Shown one piece after another: positions 20,531-33,117 of a stretch of 64,000 bases of DNA. Source of the DNA: Schistocerca nitens. Its lineage: Eukaryota > Arthropoda > Insecta > Orthoptera > Acrididae. Under the pieces are notes generated by a model that saw nothing but the letters and a program-made list of their open reading frames with translations, was not told the DNA's origin and did no database searches. The position numbers were made by a program, and so were the translations under genes. The stretch covers positions 15,560,501 to 15,624,500 of the forward strand of contig NC_064621.1 of assembly GCF_023898315.1 (NCBI RefSeq). The letters run 5' to 3'. Each line of letters starts with the position of its first letter. The first letter of the stretch is position 1.

Positions 20531-22208
20531 CTGTTTCCAATGGTTTATCGCCAATAGCGTAATCGAACAATAATGTGTATCCTCGGGGTGTGTGCGCGCT
20601 GTAGTGGACAACGCTTGGGGATAGGTCACCATTTCAGGAGCTAGCATGAGTTTGCCCTTAGCTGTGTGCACATTCCTGCTGAAAGCTCCGCTTGCGACGT
20701 GGCAGCGTAGAACCTCTCGTTACTGCCAGAAGGATAGCCTGTAAGGCAGGCGTAGGCCTCTGTTGCGTCGTTGTGTGAATTTTTTAGGACATTGGTTCCC
20801 ATCCTCAATTTACTCCTCAAGGCACACTCTACAAATCCTCACAGTTTGTCATCATCAGTTTGTTACACCGTATAGCAACAAGCATTTACTTCCTGCAGCT
20901 GCTGTCACATCACTAACACTGTAAATATTCTTCGTGCAGCGCACGTTTGCCTTGTGTAACATCGACCAAGTGCAGTACGACCCAGGGGTTTAATACATTT
21001 CAAACTCTGTTACGTATGATGTGCGGAGAAAGGCTGAACGTTTGTCACTGCATTTCTGGTTTACCTGCCTGTTGCGCCATCAGCTGTGGGGGATGAAGGA
21101 TATTTATTTAATTTTGAATTCTGAGGAAGTTTATTTCTGTGCATTTTCACTACACACGTGAATGATGTACTTTTCAACTAATGGAGGAGCAAAGACTTCT
21201 TATGACAAGTGATTTGTTTCTCAAGTATGGAGCGCCTGGCAATTTAATTCTCATTCCAAATTACGTATTAAAATATTTCCTAGACCTTCGGAGCGGGTCA
21301 AAGTGGTGCAATGATTAATAATTGTACAGTGTACTTTGACAAGTGATATCTTACGTCTGCAAGTATGACTTACAAGCACATGAAATAAAAGTGATGTATG
21401 GATATCAAACAAACGGTCCGTGAACAGGCACTCTACACAAACAAGAGAAGGTTGGGAGCAAATAAATAAGAACGTTTAGAGTGTGTAGCATTTGTGAACG
21501 TGAAGGTCATTAGAAATCTAGAAAAATCAAGTATGGGACACAGATCGCAGACATTGCTTAAAGAAAACATCCCAGCATTCTCTTCGAGTGATTGCCGGAA
21601 ATTACGTCAAAAGAAAATCAGAATGGTTGTTCAAGGACTTTCATCCTAACCGTATCCCGTCAATAACGCAAAGTGTCTCGAATACAACTTTAGTGTCTTA
21701 AATATTACAGCAAGTTATGATGTTTGCCACTTATGAATCACGTGGAAAATGCTGACGCTTTCACTGACATGTATAAGGCGTAGTTCCGTTTTGGTGGTTT
21801 ATCAACGAAATTTCTATATTTTCAAAACTTAACACGTGGAAGATTTTCATTAGATAATTGACTGAAATTTAACTGGAGTTACGTTTGGGGTGCAACTTAA
21901 AATATTTACGTACTTCATGTATTTACGTGAAGAGCATGTGCATACTACTTCGATTGAATTTGCTAAGTAGTTAAAAAAATACACCGTCAAGCATCAAATT
22001 TAAAAGAAAAACACTCTCCGACGGGGAGTCTAATAATAAAACAAAACTGCCAAAGGACTTCAGTTGTACTCGAAGTAAAACTATTGTTCACAACTACATG
22101 GGCAACTCTTTTATTGGTGCCCCAATATATTCTCAGGAGACGGTGCCCTACAGATCGTAAAGTTTTGAAAAATGTCTTTTTACGGCCTTGAGCAGCTGAC
22201 AAAATGCT
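20531..22208. other. No gene recognised
   Basis: Mixed-composition DNA with no coding motif, repeat terminus or RNA gene that I can identify. Confidence 0.6.
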
Positions 22209-22627
22209 TTACTTACACAACCAGTTTCGGTAGTACATAAAAGTATTTACAACACCATAGCAGGTGAATTATAAAATCATTCACGTCAGATGGTAAAACC
22301 ATGAATTATACACTGTTATCATATCTTAATATAAACTGTATCGTCAAGCTATAAAAACTCTGCTATGCGGTGCAATTATTCATGTTATAACTGCAGTCGG
22401 CGTTAACGCTGTGAACAGATTCATATTACATAGAGCCATTTGCACAGTTTGCAGTTATAACATGAATAAGTGCACTACATAGCCCAGTTTTACAGTCTGG
22501 TTGTGTAATTTATATTACTATATGATAACAGTGTCTAATTCATTGTTTTATCATCTGACACTAATGACAGTATATTTCACCTAACATGATGCAGTGAATA
22601 CTTTTATGAAACTGGATGTGGAAGTAA
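22209..22627. mobile_element. 419-bp palindromic (fold-back/MITE-like) element
   Basis: Two long imperfect inverted arms (about 22209-22394 and 22449-22627) flank a spacer of about 54 bp. The left start TTACTTACACAACCAGTTTC pairs with the right end (reverse complement TTACTTCCACATCCAGTTTC). Inside, GGTGAATTATA / GGTGAAATATA, GAATTATACACTGTTATCAT / GAATTAGACACTGTTATCAT and TTATTCATGTTATAACTGCA are matched between arms. There is no coding capacity. Structure and length suit a non-autonomous fold-back or MITE element. The superfamily is not assigned and no clear target duplication was found. Confidence 0.8.
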
Positions 22628-25600
22628 TGAATTTTATCAGCAGCTGAAGGCGGAAACATGGCAGTTTTCATTTCTTATCTGAGTCATCAGAATTTGGCTC
22701 AATAAATCAGGCGCGAAGGCATTCCGCAAAAAGGAAATTTTTATTTTGTGTTTTGGAAACGGGAGCAAGCTTGCTTGCAGTGAATTATGACTGTCACAGC
22801 TTGTCATGCATTCTGTTATTGAATCTCTGGGGCATATATTGTTATTTAAGAGACACACAGCGAAGCTCAGAACTCTGAAGTTTGCTATGCCGGTGGCGGA
22901 ACAGCGTAGTATTGTTTTCCAGTACAGGGCCATAAATCTCCATATGGGCTACGCTCTGCTTTAGTAATTGCCGTGGAAGCAACGGCGGCTAGCCGGATTA
23001 AGATAACGGAAGATATGGAGAAACAGGAATTTATCAGAGCGTTCCGAGTACGTGTATCACCACGATCTGTTTTCAACTGCACTGGCCTTCCAATTTCACG
23101 TTTATTGTGAAGTGGGTGTACCGATACAATGTGGAGCACATTCCATTTAGCTGTTTCTTCGTATCTTCTTCGGAAGGTAGCGTTCTACAAACTTGTATAA
23201 GGCCTGTAACAATTAATAGCAAAATCTGACACGCAAGTAGAAGCAAAATAGACATGGGTCAGCAAATGAGCACTTTGCGAGATCCGAGTTGCCGCTTATT
23301 TCATTGTTTCTTATCTCCCTACTTAGTACAAAGATTTTTAAAATCGAAACTTTTCGACAAGTCCCCATCTACCTGACCTCATATTTCACGCATGGATCAT
23401 AGTTGGGCAACATGGCACCGGGACATTTTGTCGCTGAGGTAAAACCCATCTAAAGCACCGATATAGTCCAAGATGAACGGGAACTGTCCTTCAACCACTA
23501 ACATCATATGACCACAATTTTCTTGCTTTTTCTTACTATGGCCATCTCAGATATGCAGCACTCCTGTTGATGCGGTTGAAGAATTGGAGCAGCGAATCTT
23601 ACAGCCTTGTCAGGAATTACTACAAAATATGCAGAAGGTTGACGTGTCGTAGCATCTTACAACAAAGAGTGCAGTATTGCACCCAAATCCGGGGACACTA
23701 CACGGAACACACCCTGTATCAGGTACTAGTCAACAGTGAAATGTAACCTGATGAAGCAGTGACGTATTTCTTGTTAAGATAAATCACGGGTGAAATTAGA
23801 GCCCAATTACATGGGAACTTATTCGAAAAGATTACCCTTCAAAAATAGCTGCACCAACCACGACAATATTTCATACATAAGTCAATAACGACACATTCGC
23901 AGTTTGTCGCAAATAGTTCGTTCCCTGACCCATGATTAACTGAATGTTTTTGCAGCTACTGTATATTTTCGCCCATGTCAGTTTCCACTGTTTATTATGT
24001 TTAATATGATATACTGTCTACACGAATAAATAATTTCCATGCGTACCAAGACGACGGTAGAATGAATATAAAAAAGGAAGTACCGGTATCCTTTTTTAAA
24101 TAAAAGATACCTCAGAAGTGACATAAATTTTTCTGAGGGGAAAGAGCGAGAATCTTCGCGTGAGGGTCTTGCTAAAATATCACTTACAAACAGTGTGCTT
24201 GCACTGTATTTATTTCCGCTGAGTGGCTGTGAGTTCAAGAAGCTGTCTCGATTATGGAAAACGTAGCTTTGACCGATAGGAAAACTGTTCTGGAACCTGA
24301 TGAAACACAGATTAAATGTGGTGGGTCCGGCATTATTACTCGGCGCTGCTGTTACAGATTCGGACAAACAGACAGCCGTAGGGGACCGTGAAAAACAAAT
24401 CCAAACAGGGAAGTGCTTGGCGGACTCACTGGGCCCAAACCATGCAGGATGATCTTCTTAAGTTTAAAAACCACCGAAGCTGCTTAGATGACGCTGAAAC
24501 AAGTAATTTAATAAAAGACACATAGGTTGCAAATATCGGAAAATGCCCCAAAAATGGACGAGAATTTTTGAACGTGTGACGTCACAGGATGACGTACTTC
24601 GCTGCACGTGCAGCGGTTGGGCTTGGGCGTGAAGGGGTGATTTGGCGATGCAATACCTACATTCGAGCAAACGGTGCAGATTTCGAACACCTTTTGTAAA
24701 TGTGATCTATTGTAAACGGCTAAGTTACGAAATTATTTTCCGCACTGTACCTAAGTAAAAGCTGTTCTTATTTTGTGTTTCTTTCCTTTTGTCCCTCCTT
24801 TCTTTGCTTACAGACATAATTTAGTAACGAAAACGTAGGTCATTTACTGGTAACCGTCAAATAAAATGAGAAATCTTAGATTAAGAACATAGTTGTCTGA
24901 CGCAATGAAAAAAATACCGCGTGCCAGACTTAAGACTAGAACCGTGAGCTCGACGCGCTGAAGTCACGTGAACACCTGACTTGGACTGGGGTGATAAGGT
25001 GCGGCATATCGGTAGTCTCATCCGCTGCGCCTGCGGCGAGTTACGTCATCTGGTGTGTCATCACGTGTCTACGTCTTGCTGTCTGGAGCGTCACAGGCGC
25101 AGAGCGTGGCGTCGCAGGGCGCCACGCTGTTGTAACATCACAGACGAAGGTTGCGGGAACATTTGAGCCAAATTCTGCGGTGGAATAGGTCACAATTACA
25201 GGGTTTCAAAGACGGGTCCTTTAACTGTTTTAAGTAATGTGTTTAGAGGATTTAAGTGCTATAGGTGTGGCCTGCGCGTACAGCGGAATGTGCAACGAGC
25301 TAGTGCGACACAGGGAGGTGAACTGCTGCGGGTCAGCGACCGTGGACTGGTGCACCGGCCAGCTCGAGAATGGTTTACCACACTGGACAAGGCAGGTGGT
25401 GAGCTGGTCCCCAAATTCCACCTCAGAGAATACAATATACAAATTGTTAAGTACGATACACACACTGAAAAGTATAACCGATTCACAGACAGATGGTACA
25501 CATTATTTCTCTTCTTTAGTTTAGCTTGACGACTGTAGCGTTAGGAATAGTATCCCATCACGAAGCTGAATAATAAAATAAAATTTGTCTATTACTGAAG

Positions 25601-26120
25601 AAGGGAACCGCACATTAGACGGAATTAACGCTGGGGAAAAGAAGAAAGATGAAGCACTTTTGTAGTTCTGACATGAAGCTCGCCGCTGGAAGCGTTTGTG
25701 AGGGAGGCACCACGTGCTGTTTATGTCACTATCAACTGAAATCTACGTCATCGAAACAATGTATCACTGAGTGATTTCAAGATGCATAATCTGCTGCACT
25801 GACGCAGGTGTCTTCTGTTCCTTTCGACGCCTCTGAAGCAGCAGTATCTGAGCTATTGTGCGAGGTGACAGAGTGATTACTTACAGATGTAACGGAGAAG
25901 TCAAATGTTCGATATAGCGTGTTGGATGAGGTTCACACACTGTCATAACTCACGTTTACGTCACATATGAATAGCTTATCAGGGTCGCAGTTTCCACCTA
26001 GACCAGTCACAAACTGTGGCACTGACTCTCTCGCGATGCTCATTCACCACGCGAACAGTTTACAAATGTGACCGAATCCTGGAGGTCTCCGTGATCTTAC
26101 GTTTCAACAGTATAACGCAA
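22628..26120. other. No gene recognised
   Basis: 3.5 kb without a supportable gene. The longest frame is a 129-codon minus-strand stretch (23978-24367) with no domain I recognise. A perfect 9-bp inverted repeat AGCGTGGCG / CGCCACGCT with an 8-nt loop lies at 25103-25128. No repeat borders were identified. Confidence 0.55.
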
Positions 26121-27096
26121 GACCACATGTTTCTGTCTGGCGTGAGGTCGGTTGCTTGGCAGTGCACTTGGTGCGGCCCTGCCCGTTGCCGGAGCGCAGT
26201 AAGGCACGGAGACCCGCACTAGGGCGTATCGCTTTTGGTCGGGCGTACCGCGACAGGCCTCACAAGGGGAAGTGATGCGACTCATATAGCCTCCCCTTCC
26301 CAAGTGGCTCTTTCCGCCTTCCCGTGGTGCCAGACGTCAATCCAGGCATTTCTCGGGCCCGTCCGAACGTTGCCTTACGTCAAAATGGAGGGCTGCGACC
26401 CAACCCGATGCTAAAGCGAATGGTGTGTGGCACAGGGGGAGCTGTGTCGAAGGACTGAAGATCTGGCCCTTGGAGGGGGGGGGGGGAGGGAGGGAGGATT
26501 GAGCGGAGCTGCGGGGATTGTTGCTCACTTGTGTGCGATCCCTCTGCGCTGGGCAGCTGCTGCTCCTCTCCCTCTTTCTCGCAGGGCACAGACCAGCAGG
26601 TAATCTGCATGCCGGCGACCTCGTTTCTCGACGTGGCATCTCGGCTAGAGTCGGCAAGGACGCTTCGCCGCGCCCCTGGGTAACCAGGGCATGTTCTGCC
26701 AAACCCAGGAGGTGGTGACATCGCCTGGGCCAGGTTAGCTGGATCCAGACCGGACTGGATGACTGGCCCACCACCTGAGTAGGAGTGGGTCCTTGGCCAA
26801 GAGATGGAAGCTTAGGCTAGTAGGCGGCAAAGGACGAACGGTGCATCCGCCTCTCCAGAGTGCGGGGTGCACTTGCTGAGGAGCGTCGAGTGAAAGCATC
26901 GATGATGGGGCCACTGAGGGGGACCAGTACGTTGGCGATGGCGTGCTGAACCCGGCGGCTCAGAAGTGCCCTTGGCCTTGGGGCGAGGCTGGTGGGTGAG
27001 CTGCAGCAGTCTCCCCCCCCCCCCCCCCCCCCCCTATGTCAGAGGAGCCGGTCTGGGGTGAGAGACGGGCTCTCAACTTTTTTCACTCGTCTGAAT

Positions 27097-28200
27097 ATGG
27101 CAGACCAAGAGGCGAGTGACTCCAGTGTTCTCTCGAGGTGTTCGACCTTGCTGTTCTCACCCCAAAAAAGGGCATGGGGCAGAATGTAGAAAATGTAACC
27201 GAATGGCATACGAAAATAAATCAGCTATTAGATTCCAGTATCAAAAACGGAAATATAAGCATCACAGCAGTCCTCTCAAATAAAAAAGAACTCCCCACCT
27301 GGGCTATCGCTAGCGCGCAGCTCGAGGGGCAATTGGAAGAGTTGGAGAAGGAGAACAAATGACTGCGAAAACAGTCCAATAAAACGTGGGCTGGAGTGGT
27401 TGCGCAGGCGGCCAACAAAATGCAGACCACAAGAGAAACGATAGCTAAAGTGTCGAAAAGAGCGGATACTGCAGTCTTTCTGAGACCCCTGCCTAGTCAG
27501 GACATCAAAAAGGTGCAGGAGATCCTTACAACAATGGTGAATGCTTCATCAGATAAAATAAAAATAAATAAGGTCAAGGCAACCAAAGATGTTGTGATAG
27601 TTGACATTGCCTCCGAAGAAGACAGAGATAAAATACTCAGTCATTTAAAATTAAATAAGGTAATTAAGTGTGAACCACCTAAAAAGCGGAATCCTCTATT
27701 AATCTCGTATGATGTACCCACTGCAATAAACGAAAACGACATTTATGAAACAATTAACCAACAGAATTTTGAGGACATGAGTTTGGAGACCTTTAAGAGC
27801 GAATTCAAATTGCGCTTCAAAACTGGACCTCGAGAGCGTGATGTTGTGTACCACGTTGCCGAGGTCTCGGGGAACATGTGGCGCATGCTCACCACTATGA
27901 GCAACGTACATATGGGATTCCATTCAATTAACATAAGAGATTATCTCGTAGTTCCCTGGTGCCACAACTGTGGCATGTTCAAAAACACTGCGAGCGAAAG
28001 TCGGCTTGCTCCAGGCGCGGGGCAGAAGATCATACCAGAAAAACCTACGGCAGAACTGCGATATGCATAACCTGTACGCGGAGAAGAAAGAGAAGTTGTA
28101 ACGCTACAGGAAGAAACTGCCCTACCTACAGGGTGCTAGAGCAGAGGCACATTTCAAGAACTGATTATGGCCCAGTCCATATCAGGTTACAGGAAGCCTA
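27097..28200 (+). pseudogene. R1-type ORF1 (gag-like) with stop and frameshifts
   Basis: The start ATG is at 27097 (MADQEASDSSVLS). The frame shifts near 27150 into one containing a coiled-coil-like QLEGQLEELEKENK and a TGA at 27360. It continues through KRADTAVFLRPLPSQDIKKV, an RRM-like repeat region and VVPWCHNCGMF, the first zinc knuckle. A shift near 27990 moves to the frame reading CSRRGAEDHTRKTY (knuckle with Cys to Arg change) and CITCTRRRKRSCNATGRNC. In relatives this protein binds element RNA. At least one stop and two frameshifts disable it. Confidence 0.75.
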
Positions 28201-28850
28201 AAAGGAAGTCCCCGAGTAAAAGGTTGAGTGATGCATTGAGGGCCCTTAGATTTAGGGAATTTTTGCACAAATCTTCCAAGACACAAACCTAAAGTGTGGA
28301 AACGGGAGATGCGTGTGTGCAAATGGACCCTTGTGGTCAGACAGATGCTCCCTCTCCCTCAAACCGCCTGAAGATCTAGAACGACAGAAAGGGCATCCTG
28401 TCGTAGGAAGTTTCCAATGACAAGCAAAATGACAAGCTTAACAAACAGAAAGTACAGGTTAACATTGTTAGCAGTACATGTTTATCCACAAATCCATGGA
28501 CTCAGAGGTTTTGGCGTAGATCCCCAACCTAGAACATGCATTACAACTAGCGCGCCTGGAGGAGCTGGCGGTCCTCACCACGGCCATGAGACATGTGGTA
28601 CGTGTTGCCCATGAGTCGGTAGGGATGTCACCTTCTCGGTAATGGAGGCTGTAGAAAATACAGTAAAAGACGATGAATCTCCCCACTGACTTCGGAGCCC
28701 TGCGAGACCTGGCTAAGAAAGTTTTTGAAAGAAGAAATGAGAAATTTGATCTAAATAAACTTTACACTCAATCTTTCATCACAAATGGAAGATTAGCGCA
28801 CGACTGGAGCAATAATTGGCTAGAATCATACATCAGAATATACTTAGCAC

Positions 28851-31095
28851 ATGAACCTTTTAAAAGTAGGACAGATTAATTCACACAACCGTAAGTTAGT
28901 CATGACACCAGAGAGTTGTGGAAGAGAGGAGTCTGGATGTGCTCTGTTTGCAGGAGCCACACTCCCAAGCCGAGTGAATCCCATTTGCAGAAGCAAATTG
29001 GCAGGTAATCTACAATGGAGTGGAACCCAGAGCTGCAGTAATGATCACCAAGAAAGCGTTAAGAGCCACGGTCCTGGAACTACATTCACCAGTTGGAGTG
29101 GAGTACTGTACGTCATTAACATGTACTTCCTGTATGGCAGGGGAATAGATCAGTTCCTAGATAAACTAACACAAGTGACCATGGCGTTGCGGGGGCGTAG
29201 ATGCATCATCATAGCTGACATAACGAAGTCCCCCCTATGGTTCAGCAGCACCCATGATGATCGAGGAGAAAAAGAGACCATCATGGCGTTACAGCTAGTG
29301 GTCGCCAATAAACAAGAGAACACCCTCCCCCACCGAGGTGTGTGGGGGGGGGCGAAGGCACGAATATTGATGTTACCTTTGTTACGCTCAATCTCGCAAC
29401 CAAGGTAACAGATTGGATGGTATGGAACCAAGTAACAACTAGCGACCATAATCTCATCACATTTTCATTGGGAGATGGGGAATGCCGCTGGGACATGGGG
29501 TGAGAGACACACATAAACTACAACAGGACCGACTGTGACCATCTGTCGAGGGAGTGTGACATACCAACATTACCAAAAGGTGACGAGAATCTAGAAGGAA
29601 ACGCCGACGAACTGGTGAAAGCAGTCGTCAGGGCGGTGGAAGCTGCCGTACCAACCAAGAGGAGAGCCGTTATGGCCTCTTCATCACCATGGTCAACCGA
29701 AATAGGACTGATGCGCCAGTCTGTAAGGAGGGCGAGAAGCTATTACCAGTAGAGTGTCGTCTGGGAGGAGAAGCAACGTTGGTTGCAAATATACAGGGAA
29801 GCAAAGTAGCACTTTCAACAGGAGCTTAGGGCAGTCAGGCTAGAGAGCTGGGAGAAGTATGTTCAAGGCCAATTGGCTACGGACCCATGGGGCATACCAT
29901 ACAAGCTAGTACAGGTCACCCATGGTGGTGTCTACCGTCGGGGATCAGGGATGGATGACGAAAACCTAGCAGGAAAATTCTGAGGTCCTCCTCTGGGTCC
30001 TGTTGCCTGACGATAGCGAGGAAGATGACTCCGAGGCGCAACAACAAATCAGGAGACAAGATCAAGAGGAATATAGGAATAACAGCATGGCATATCCCTT
30101 CTCTTAACATGAAACCCCTCTTGGACAACCTGCAGAATAGCGACGATGTGCTAGAGGGTATTGTCTACGCAGACGACCTCTTCCTGCTGGTTGGCGGTTG
30201 TAGCCGCGAAGACCTGGAACCAAAATTTGAAAGGGCCATATCTATCCTGAGAACATGGTGCCACACTGCCAAAATGAAGATCTCATCAAGTGAGTCCATA
30301 TACCTACTACTGAAGGGACAGTTAGTTAGGAATCTGACAGTAAGAATAGACGGCTCACCATTTCTTCGGCACCACGAGGCACGATACTTGGGTGTAGTCG
30401 TCGACGAGAGGTGGAGTTGTGCACCACATATTGTCACCGTAACGCAAATATCCTTAGAAACACTCAACAGTTTGATTGGGATTGGACATACACGATTCCA
30501 CCTGCCACCAGAACTAATAAAACTATATCACAACAGTATTCTGACGTCATTTGTAGGATATGGGTCAGGAGTCTGGGCTCACAGTCTGACGAGGGTTATG
30601 CCTGCCATGTCTGTTAGAACAGTGCAGCGAAATATGCTCCTGCTATCAGTAGGGGCATATAGAACAACTCCAGGGGGTGCACTAGCAGTATTAATGAGGC
30701 TTTGTCCTCTCGATATAAAGATCAGGGAACAGGCGGCGTGGTATTGGGTTAAAAAGGGAAACAGGGACAAAATAAGTGAATTAATGGGGAGGTAAAACAC
30801 TTCAAGAGGACTGCTGCACTTCCTTACTGGACATGGACCCTACCCGGCATACCTATGCCGGTTTGGGAAACGGGCTACACCAACGTGTGACTGTGGGGCC
30901 GCACCAGGCACACCGGACCATCTGGTGTATGAGTGCCACCTCTCCGACAAGGTAGCGGCACAATTACGACAACAGTTACCAAACCATGACACGTATCACC
31001 TGCTCAGGCAAGAGGACCACTTCAAAATCCGGAACAATGTAGCTAATGAAATATCACACAAAGTCATAAAGGAATTTTTACGGAACAATCACTAA
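28851..31095 (+). pseudogene. R1-type ORF2, endonuclease and RT with large deletion
   Basis: Endonuclease traces: VGQINSHNRKLVM, YVINMYFLYGRGID, RRCIIIADITKSPLW (the conserved Asn of D-x-N is Thr) and TSDHNLITFSLG (about 29440). After a decayed linker, the N-terminal RT lead-in QEEYRNNSMAYPFS (about 30060-30100) jumps directly to LNMKPLLDNL and the active-site VYADDLFLLV (about 30160-30190). The RT fingers and part of the palm are therefore deleted near 30103. The frame 30025-30795 is open. The C-terminal CDCGAAPGTPDHLVYEC (about 30885-30935) is a CCHC knuckle in another frame, ending at TAA 31093-31095. Confidence 0.77.
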
Positions 31096-31600
31096 CAGAT
31101 CATATCTGATCACCTGACTAGACTCCGTGCAGCTGTCTTGTTCCGCCGATGCGTGGAGCAGGCCAGCTGCTTCACAGCTGGGATCCGCCACTTCTGGGAT
31201 TAGTGGAGGGTGCACCTTTTACCCGATTCTGACACTCACCGGACTTGACATAGGACTTAGTATTTGGTTAGATGTAGGATAAGATAGGATAACAACATTA
31301 GAGTAGTACTGCAGCGATTATCTACTCTGGGCCAGCCCGGTGCCAGGGGTATGCTCACCGGGATTAGCTCGGTGAGCACGTCCAACCAATGTAGGTTTAT
31401 ATACGCTGGCACACTTGTAACGCTGCAGGTAGAGTAGACTAGCATCAGTAGTATACATAGCAAATATTGGTAACCTTAGGACATAGCAGTAGTGCCCACA
31501 ATGGAAGAGTAATAGTACTAACATTCATTGAACAAAAGCTGCAGTAGTAATAATTGTATTAGTATCAAGTAGGATCCACTAATGTATCTTGACAAACCCC

Positions 31601-33113
31601 GGTACCGAGGTTACACCGTTTGTCGCAGTGTCCAGCATGCCCAGATTTCTCGCGCAATGAAAACATCTGCTGGTGAATTTCCGAGAGAGTTGTTCGCCAC
31701 AACTCGTCAGCCACACTCGAAAGTAGAGTTGAAGCAGCATAGAATGACTGACGTACCCGTGTCCACAATCCAAGATCAATCACTCGGTGCCCGGCCACGT
31801 TTGAGGCATTGTTGCTGTCATAGGCGGCAGCTCTGAGTGCTAGATTTTGGACCCTTTACAAATCCAAATCACTCAAAGATTTAATCATGGACTCTTGCTG
31901 TGAAAATGTAATAAGTAAAATTTTGTTATTTGCTGTTCTTCGTGATGTTACAATTTTAGTGCCAGTAGTGTACTAAAAATATGCTATTTTGTAAAAAAAA
32001 AAAATAAAAATGTTCAACTTGTTGTTCGAGTCCCTTGGATGCACAGAATGTGAAGAGTACCACAGGGGCTCAGGACAGGCACAATTTATCAGTGTCCCCG
32101 CGGGCAGGGATAGCCGTGATGAGGGAAACGCAGGCTAACGAGAGCTTAACGCAATCCGCCGCTAACAGATGCAGGGGGCGCCAGCGACCTGGTTGCGGCC
32201 TCCTGGCCACGCGTGATTGGATAACCAGCGGCTTAGCCTGCGGCCTGCGGCTGCTCCAGGCCCACAGCTGAGGGATGCCAGTGTCCGCCCCCGCACTGAG
32301 GCCGATGCCGCACGGAATGTCGGCAACTCGGCGGAACTTAGTTTTTTTTCTTATGGACTGTGCAGTCCATATCTACACGTAGCTGTCGTCGAGCGGACGG
32401 GAACTTCACAGTTCAGAAAATGTCACGGAAGGATCCCCCAATCCCTGCACTCGAATTCCGCAACTTGCCCCTCAAGTAGGAGAGTGCGTTTTGCGCCTAG
32501 CAGATGCGTCCGGCAATTTCATCTTGGGAACCAGCAGCCTGTAGCTGGCAGCAAACACGAGCGTTGTGCCGACTATGTAGGTTAAGGAAAAAGTGCCGCT
32601 AGGCGTGTAGGATAGTGGTGCTGAAGATGGAGAAATGTGCAGTGAAAAGGACTAGACACCAGTATTCCACAAAAACTTTACATACATACATTCTACTGGT
32701 GAACAGAGTTGGAGATCCTGGTAAAAGAAGCATTGTTAAGTCCAGAATTTTTACAATAGGAGGTGATCATATTTTGTCTAAGCATGTGGAAAATCACATT
32801 CGTGATCTATCTTCAATACAAGATGTAGGCAGGAAATCGGAAGCAAATGCAATAAAAAAGAAAGTAAACCGAGAATAAAAAATGTGAAGTGGGTCCATTT
32901 CTGCTTGCCTCTAACTTACTTGAAACAAGAAGCAGTAGCAGATATGTTATGTAATCTAACAGGTACCTGGCAGTAGGTCTAATGCAAAAAGTATTGATGA
33001 TGAAAATACGTCTTTCTCTAATTAGGCTAGAATACTTATGGTCAGTGTGCGCAGCCATCGTTGAATGTAGACAATGGAGAACAGGAATAGATCGTGAAAT
33101 GCGCCGTTTTATT
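31601..33113. other. No gene recognised
   Basis: Holds an A-rich run near 31995-32008, a GC-rich patch (32160-32330) and an 87-codon open stretch (32615-32878) with no known motif. Nothing assignable before the LTR element. Confidence 0.55.
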
Positions 33114-33117
33114 ATAG

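Larger units (their letters stand above)
26130..31600 (+). mobile_element. Decayed R1-clade LINE with internal RT deletion
   Basis: A plus-strand non-LTR element. It has a GC-rich leader (about 26130-27096, with G12 at 26475 and C22 at 27013-27034), a gag-like ORF1 with cysteine knuckles, an endonuclease/RT ORF2, a C-terminal CCHC, and a 3' UTR ending near 31600. Gene order and motifs suit the R1 clade. R1 itself inserts into 28S rDNA, but no rDNA sequence is evident here, so this is either a non-rDNA lineage or a dispersed copy. Both ends are estimates. Confidence 0.75.

Noticed and set aside
26380..26774. Minus-strand Pro/Ser-rich proteins of 113-145 codons
   Set aside because: They are antisense to the GC-rich leader of the R1-type LINE, with no domain; composition artefact.
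31600..31900. Another Tc1-like transposase remnant
   Set aside because: The loose resemblance of the 3' part to Tc1 tails did not hold in any frame; no catalytic motif or inverted repeats.
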